A stretch of DNA of 64,000 bases from G965267425 sp965267425. GTDB lineage: Bacteria; Bacteroidota; Bacteroidia; Flavobacteriales_E; Vicingaceae. The position numbers and the translations under genes are program-made. The notes beneath the pieces are model-generated. The model had not been told where the DNA came from. It did not search any database and saw nothing but the letters and a program-made list of their open reading frames with translations. Below, one piece after another: positions 59,529 through 64,000 of this stretch. Where the stretch lies: contig OZ253959.1 of NCBI GenBank assembly GCA_965267425.1, positions 1,550,001 through 1,614,000 of the forward strand, read 5' to 3'. The stretch's first letter is position 1. Each line of letters opens with the position of its first letter.

Positions 59529-61903
59529 ATGATAACAAAAATTAAAGCCATAAAGAGTCTAGCCGTGTTTAAAAATTTTGATTGGGATACAAACTTATTA
59601 GGCGACGATGGTAATGTAATGACATTACAATCTATAAATATCATTTATGGAAGAAATTACTCTGGGAAAACCACATTATCTCGGCTAGTTAGAGCATTTG
59701 AAATTGGTTCAATTTCAATCAATTATGAAAACCCTCAATTTGAATTAAGCTTTGATGATGGGTCGAATCTTACACAAAGTGATCTGAATTCAAATAATAA
59801 AAAAATCCGAGTTTTTAATGAGGATTTCGTAAAGGATAATCTTCGATTCGTCATAGATCCAGAGGAAGGCATTACACCCTTTGCAATACTTGGTGGCAAT
59901 GCAGCTATAGAATTAGAAATTAGGAATTTAAAAGATGAACTAGGCAATAAAGAAATAGATGAAGAAACTGGATTTATTTAGAGCTAAAGAAATCAAAAGT
60001 AGCTGAAGATTTGGCAACAACAACCTATAATAAGGAAGAAGAACAATTAAGACAACAATTAAGCTATAAAGCAACAAATAATCCGAATGGTATAAAATAC
60101 AAATCAGTTCGATTTGGTGATCAAAACTATAATATTCGAAAACTTGAAAAGGATATTAAACAAGTTCTTGCCTCATCTTATAAACCTCTTGATGATAATA
60201 GAATTGAAATAGAGGAAAAAATTCTAGCAGAAAAAGTAATTGACGAGGTACAATCAATCAAACTTCCTAAAATTGATATAGATACAATTGCTGAAAGAGC
60301 TAAATATCTGATAGAGAAGCCAATAGTAAGTTCAAATAAAATTGAACAATTAGTCAAGGATTCAGTCTTGAATAGATGGGTGAAAGATGGGAAATCTTTG
60401 CACAAGGACAAAGAGAAATGTTCTTTTTGTGATAACGAAATATCACAAAAGAGATGGAAAGAACTAAACAGTCATTTTGATGAAGAATCTGAAATACTCG
60501 AAAAAAATATTGATCAACTAATTGAAGATATTAAGAGTTTAGAAAATGAAATACATGAATTATTGTTGTTTGACACATCCCATTATTATATCAGATTTCA
60601 CTCAGAAGTCGAAAGACAAATATCAATACGAAATAGAATCATAGATTCAATTGCAAAGCAGCTGAAACGACTTGAAAAGGACTTAGTTGAGAGAAAAAAT
60701 GACATTCTTCACACTAAAAAATTCAATCCAATAATTAATAATACAAAACGTATTGAATGGTGTTGGAAAATTAATGACAAAACCAGATTAGAATCAAATG
60801 AGTATAGCAAGCTTCTGGATTCTGAGCAAAGTAATGCAAGGAATAATTTACGATTAAGGGAAGTGGATGAATTTGTAAGAACAATAAAGTACAAGGAACA
60901 AATTGAAAAAATAGAGAAGTTAAAGCAGAAAAAAGATGAAGAGTCTAATAAGAGAAAGAATATTGAGAATAAAATTCGAAATCAGATAGTTACAATAGAG
61001 GGAAAGGAGCGTCTAATGAATGATGAGGAGAAAGGAGCTATTAAAGTGAATGAATTCCTCAACAACCATTTTGGGCATGAATTTTTAAAACTTCAATCTA
61101 TTGAAGGACTAGATGAATTTGGAGACAAGAAGATTAAGTTTGAAATTATACGTGATGGAAAAAAAGCTCATCATTTAAGTGAAGGAGAATGTGGTTTGAT
61201 AGCATTTTGCTATTTTATTGCAAAACTTGAGGATATTGATACAAAAGGAAGTAATCCAATTATATGGATTGATGATCCGGTTTCAAGTTTAGATAGCAAT
61301 CACATTTTTTTTGTACACAGCTTAATTAACTCTGAAATTATTGCTAAGCATGAGTTTGAACAACTTGTTATTTCAACTCACAATTTAGATTTTCTTAAGT
61401 ACCTGAAACGTCTTAATACATCTAGCAGCATTCAACGGGCATATTTTTTAGTCACAAGGGAAAATGAACATAGTTTAATTAAGAAAATGCCAAAATATCT
61501 TCGTGAATATATAACTGAATTCAACTATCTATTTCATCAAATCTATTTGTGCGCTATATCAGAGAAAGATGATAATTCAGATCACAATTTGTACTATAAT
61601 TTTGGAAACAATACACGAAAATTCTTGGAGGCATTTCTCTTCTATAAATATCCGAATGCATTAAATATTAATGAAAAACTTGCAAAGTACTTTGGTGATG
61701 ATATTCAAGCTACAAGTATTGTTAATAGGATAAGTAATGAATTCTCACATCTCGAAGGCCTAATTGAAAGAAGTATGATTCCAATAGATGTGCCTGAAAT
61801 GAAAAAGTTAGCACTTTTTATACTTAAAAAAATTAAGGAAAAAGATCCTGATCAATTTGACGCTCTATTGCTTAGCATTGAAGTGGGAAATTCACTAGTT
61901 TGA
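59529..61903 (+). pseudogene. frameshifted RloC/PrrC-like ABC ATPase (AAA_13)
   Basis: Two frames together encode one protein of about 795 residues. The first (59529-59981) has the Walker A, YGRNYSGKTTLSRLV. It stops at TAG 59979; the protein continues in the -1 frame from about 59963 (YLELKKSKVAEDLA, then TTTYNKEEEQLRQQ). The second part has a coiled coil with a zinc-hook-like CSFC (60419-60430), the ABC signature HLSEGECG (61172-61195), Walker B IIWIDDP and switch His in STHNLDF. The C-terminus has R(61616)-x3-E(61628) and H(61748) in NEFSHLEG, similar to the anticodon-nuclease triad of PrrC/RloC. A one-base deletion or a sequencing error explains the split. Confidence 0.75.
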
Positions 61904-62051
61904 CAAATAGTATTAATCACAAATCTTGGGTATGAATCTTATTACTCAATTGAAATGGAATTTGATTAAATTATTTGTTAAAATGTACTTTTATTGTCGA
62001 GTAACATAATATAAGGATTTTCATTTAAATTCACTCAAATTATGACTTCAT

Positions 62052-62405
62052 ATGCCACACTTTATCATCGAATGCTCAGCGCCTTTACTTGAAAACCAAA
62101 ACCCCAAGCAAATCATGGCCAATGTGTATCATGCGGCTTTTTCAACCGGGTTGTTTGCTTCGGAAGGGCCTGGGAGAATTAAAGTGAGAATCAGTCCGTT
62201 TCAACATTATACAACGGCAGGAGAACAAGAAGATTTTATCCATGTGTTTGGTTACATCATGGAGGGGAGAACGGAAGAACAAAAGATGGCGTTGTCACAA
62301 TCCGTGGTGGCAGCTTTGGCAGCGTTGTTTCCAGATGCACCCATTATTTCCATGAATATAAGTGAGTTTGAAAAAAGCTCGTACGTGAACAAGTCCATGA
62401 TTTGA
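62052..62405 (+). CDS. 5-carboxymethyl-2-hydroxymuconate isomerase family protein
   Basis: The protein has 117 residues. It begins MPHFIIECSAPLL with the Pro1 needed after Met removal in the tautomerase superfamily, and its length fits CHMI. The segment DFIHVFGYIMEGRTEEQKMA matches the family. No other genes for homoprotocatechuate breakdown are nearby, so the physiological substrate is open. It follows the A+T-rich insert. Confidence 0.82.
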   Translation: MPHFIIECSAPLLENQNPKQIMANVYHAAFSTGLFASEGPGRIKVRISPFQHYTTAGEQEDFIHVFGYIMEGRTEEQKMALSQSVVAALAALFPDAPIISMNISEFEKSSYVNKSMI

Positions 62406-62464
62406 TAAGAAATCGTAGATTTATGGGTATGCAATAATCATCACCAAAGTTCGTTCGTTTCATT

Positions 62465-62983
62465 ATGAAAACCATTCTATCCATCGTCGTTTTAAGTGCA
62501 GCCATCTGTTGTACCAAAGCACAAGAATCTGCATCGTTTACTTCGCCAGAGATCAATGCGCAAGAGTATATAACGTTGCTCAAGTCAGGAACCTACAAGG
62601 AACAATACTTATTGTTGCCGGAGTTTTCACCTGAACAAATTCCGGAGTTACTCACCTTTGTAGATGACAATACGGTCATTACGGGTTTTCCGAGCAATCC
62701 GTTGTCATCGTATGCGCAGAATGAATGCAAATTGGGTATTTATGTCTTATGGACGATAGAAAGCATTCGTATGGCCCATCAAACGGACAAATACAATTTC
62801 CCATCGCAGAACCCTTGTTGGCAATCGAAAGAGGCGGTTCCTTTCCGAAAGATCGATGATGAAAAATCACATGCTTTGGTGGCACATCATTACCGAGAAT
62901 GGTGGGAGGGCAGTGCGGCTCATGATTTTGAGCAAGGCAAGCAAAAAGACCCTTTGGCGGAATTGCCTATTCGGTGGCATTGA
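62465..62983 (+). CDS. exported hypothetical protein (DUF4943-like)
   Basis: The protein has 172 residues with a signal peptide (about residues 1-19, ending CTKAQ). The body reads QEYITLLKSGTYKEQYLLLP, then NPLSSYAQNECKLGIYVLWT and HHYREWWEG. It brings to mind the Bacteroidota DUF4943 family, but this is from memory and weak. The function is unknown. Confidence 0.6.
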   Translation: MKTILSIVVLSAAICCTKAQESASFTSPEINAQEYITLLKSGTYKEQYLLLPEFSPEQIPELLTFVDDNTVITGFPSNPLSSYAQNECKLGIYVLWTIESIRMAHQTDKYNFPSQNPCWQSKEAVPFRKIDDEKSHALVAHHYREWWEGSAAHDFEQGKQKDPLAELPIRWH

Positions 62984-63043
62984 TCTGATGCAATCAGTCG
63001 TTTCATAGGAAGCGTTTCTTATTCTTTCATATTAAACACAGTT

Positions 63044-63071
63044 AAACATGGGAGGATCAGCCCCCATGTTT
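63044..63071. terminator. hairpin between convergent genes
   Basis: Perfect 9-base arms AAACATGGG and CCCATGTTT with a 10-base loop lie between the stops at 62983 and 63093. The T runs are short on both strands; a bidirectional terminator is possible. Confidence 0.5.
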
Positions 63072-63092
63072 ATCCTGAAAGTCAAAAAAGAG

Positions 63093-63509
63093 TCAGGCAT
63101 TCATAGCCTTGCGATACCTTCCGATAAAATAAATAGGCAATACACCAAAGTTGAGCAAAGCCACACCTAATACAATTTGAACGTTGGCAGAATGCCAGTG
63201 CATCATTTTGAATAAAAATCCTGAAATAATTAAAATGGAGGAAATGTAACTCATGATATACAATGTCTTTTTCATGGAGATTTCTTTTTTAAAGTTTGAC
63301 AAATAGATTATACTCTCTTGAATTTTAGTGGGATTAAAACTGTCAAATTCGCTCAGCGCATTCGATAACGCTGCTTCGAATTCTTCCTTATCGCTTTCTT
63401 CAATCAAGCAACAAATGTGATCGGTTAATGTCTCGTTCAATTCTGGATCGATTTCAAATTTTTCGAGGTAGAGTTGAATGGATTGAATATGTGAGTCGTT
63501 TAATTTCAC
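63093..63509 (-). CDS. membrane protein partnered with PadR regulator
   Basis: The protein has 138 residues. The first 75 are soluble (QLYLEKFEIDPELNETLTDH, then ICCLIEESDKEEFEAALSNA), resembling the N-terminus of proteins paired with PadR genes (DUF1700/DUF1129-like). Two membrane segments follow, with GFLFKMMHWHSANVQIVLG, a pattern also seen in GldL-like Bacteroidota membrane proteins. It overlaps the PadR gene by 4 bases. The function is unknown. Confidence 0.7.
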   Translation of the reverse strand: MKLNDSHIQSIQLYLEKFEIDPELNETLTDHICCLIEESDKEEFEAALSNALSEFDSFNPTKIQESIIYLSNFKKEISMKKTLYIMSYISSILIISGFLFKMMHWHSANVQIVLGVALLNFGVLPIYFIGRYRKAMNA

Positions 63510-63844
63510 GTGGATAGGGTTTTAGAGGTTAAAATGGTGTTGATGGATTTTAGAAAATCAAAGAGCTCTTCAATTCGTTGTTCTGCCAATTTCTTGCCGC
63601 CTGTTGAAAGAAGGTAATATTTGCGCACCCTTTTTCCAACGAATTCTTTTTCAACTTTTAACGTTCCATCCATTTCCATCTTATGAAGCGCTGGATAAAG
63701 TGCACCCTCCGTAATGATGATTTTGCCTTCGGAAAGCTCCTTCATTTTTTGTGTGATTTCATACCCATACATTCGATCATTTTCTTGAAGAAGCTTGAGA
63801 ATAAGCGGTTGTACTATACCAGCGATAAGATTTTTTGAATACAT
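63506..63844 (-). CDS. PadR-family transcriptional regulator
   Basis: The protein has 112 residues with the PadR winged helix: ILKLLQENDRMYGYEITQKM, then IITEGALYPALHKMEMDGTL and GKRVRKYYLLSTGGKKLAEQ. It is the first gene of a pair with a membrane protein. The -7 box ends 4 bases before the ATG, suggesting a leaderless mRNA and probable autoregulation. Confidence 0.92.
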   Translation of the reverse strand: MYSKNLIAGIVQPLILKLLQENDRMYGYEITQKMKELSEGKIIITEGALYPALHKMEMDGTLKVEKEFVGKRVRKYYLLSTGGKKLAEQRIEELFDFLKSINTILTSKTLST

Positions 63845-63848
63845 AAGT

Positions 63849-63856
63849 CAAATATA
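63849..63856 (-). promoter_or_regulatory. -7 promoter element of the PadR gene
   Basis: The minus strand reads TATATTTG, a perfect box, with only 4 bases between its end and the ATG at 63844. From 63857 to the right edge no gene was seen. Confidence 0.6.
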
Positions 63857-64000
63857 CATAATTAAATTAGGTATTTAAAATATTGCATAAAAATCATGTC
63901 AGGTTATCGTTACAAGAAATCCCTTATTTTTTATTGAAATCTCAGCTATTGACCAACTACGGCGTTCAATCGCACAGGTGCAGTTTTCCCCCGTAAACTG

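Noticed and set aside
59941..60011. Programmed -1 frameshifting in the ATPase
   Set aside because: The switch region around ATTTATTTAG lacks a canonical slippery heptamer and no clear downstream pseudoknot was seen; a mutation or sequencing error is simpler.
63857..64000. Gene beginning near the right edge (ATG 63897)
   Set aside because: The frame stops after 13 codons and there is no other supported start.

Overview
The window is a typical stretch of a Bacteroidota chromosome, roughly 40 percent G+C by eye. The evidence is broad: many starts are preceded by the Bacteroidota -7 box TAnnTTTG and Shine-Dalgarno sequences are scarce; two proteins carry type IX secretion C-terminal sorting domains; there is an ECF sigma / FecR / TonB-dependent receptor locus; and lineage-typical families are present (DUF2911, YbdG-type channel, BshA, GH3-beta-lactamase fusion). 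Order and family cannot be fixed from the window. No rRNA, tRNA, CRISPR array, prophage or insertion sequence was seen.

Layout. 1-8.4 kb: GH3/beta-lactamase fusion, bshA and a YkoF-like protein; divergent tgt-lptF; glycosyltransferase, ECF sigma factor and rsmG. 8.4-13.5 kb: exported and membrane proteins, a 2H phosphoesterase, a TonB protein and a T9SS cargo. 13.5-19.7 kb: an ECF sigma, FecR-type anti-sigma, STN/repeat protein and TonB-dependent receptor, with the same putative ECF promoter (GTAGGG-N15-GTGTCT) before fecR and before the receptor. 19.7-24.7 kb: histidine kinase, TetR and MarR regulators with clear palindromic operators, a RidA-like lipoprotein and a metallophosphoesterase. 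24.8-30.5 kb: typA, yceI, a thioredoxin/six-hairpin protein, a secreted TonB-like domain and a bestrophin. 30.5-35.1 kb: a compact nucleoside salvage cluster (tdk-hpt-PNP-deoA in one overlapping operon, with upp and cdd alongside). 35.4-51.9 kb: O-antigen ligase/TPR, T9SS cargo, SdpR/SdpI pair, hydrolases, ogt, YbdG channel, MFS exporter, cytochrome c peroxidase, msrA, NAD-binding protein, MBL hydrolase and ArsR/SRPBCC pair. 52-56.3 kb: cupin, TfoX-N, two exported paralogs carrying an RHS-core tail, and a DEAD-box helicase with a DbpA RNA-binding domain.

57.7-61.9 kb is an accessory insert, visibly more A+T-rich than its surroundings. It holds a DUF262-DUF1524 (GmrSD-like) protein followed by an ABC-type ATPase of the AAA_13 class with a CxxC hook and an R-x3-E...H triad resembling the anticodon nucleases PrrC and RloC. 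The ATPase is split by a -1 frameshift. This pair is the best candidate for an unusual defence system; the two exported RHS-tail proteins are the second. The window closes with a tautomerase-family protein, a small exported protein, and a PadR regulator with its membrane partner.

Limits: all functions come from motif recognition without database searches; promoters and operators are pattern matches only.
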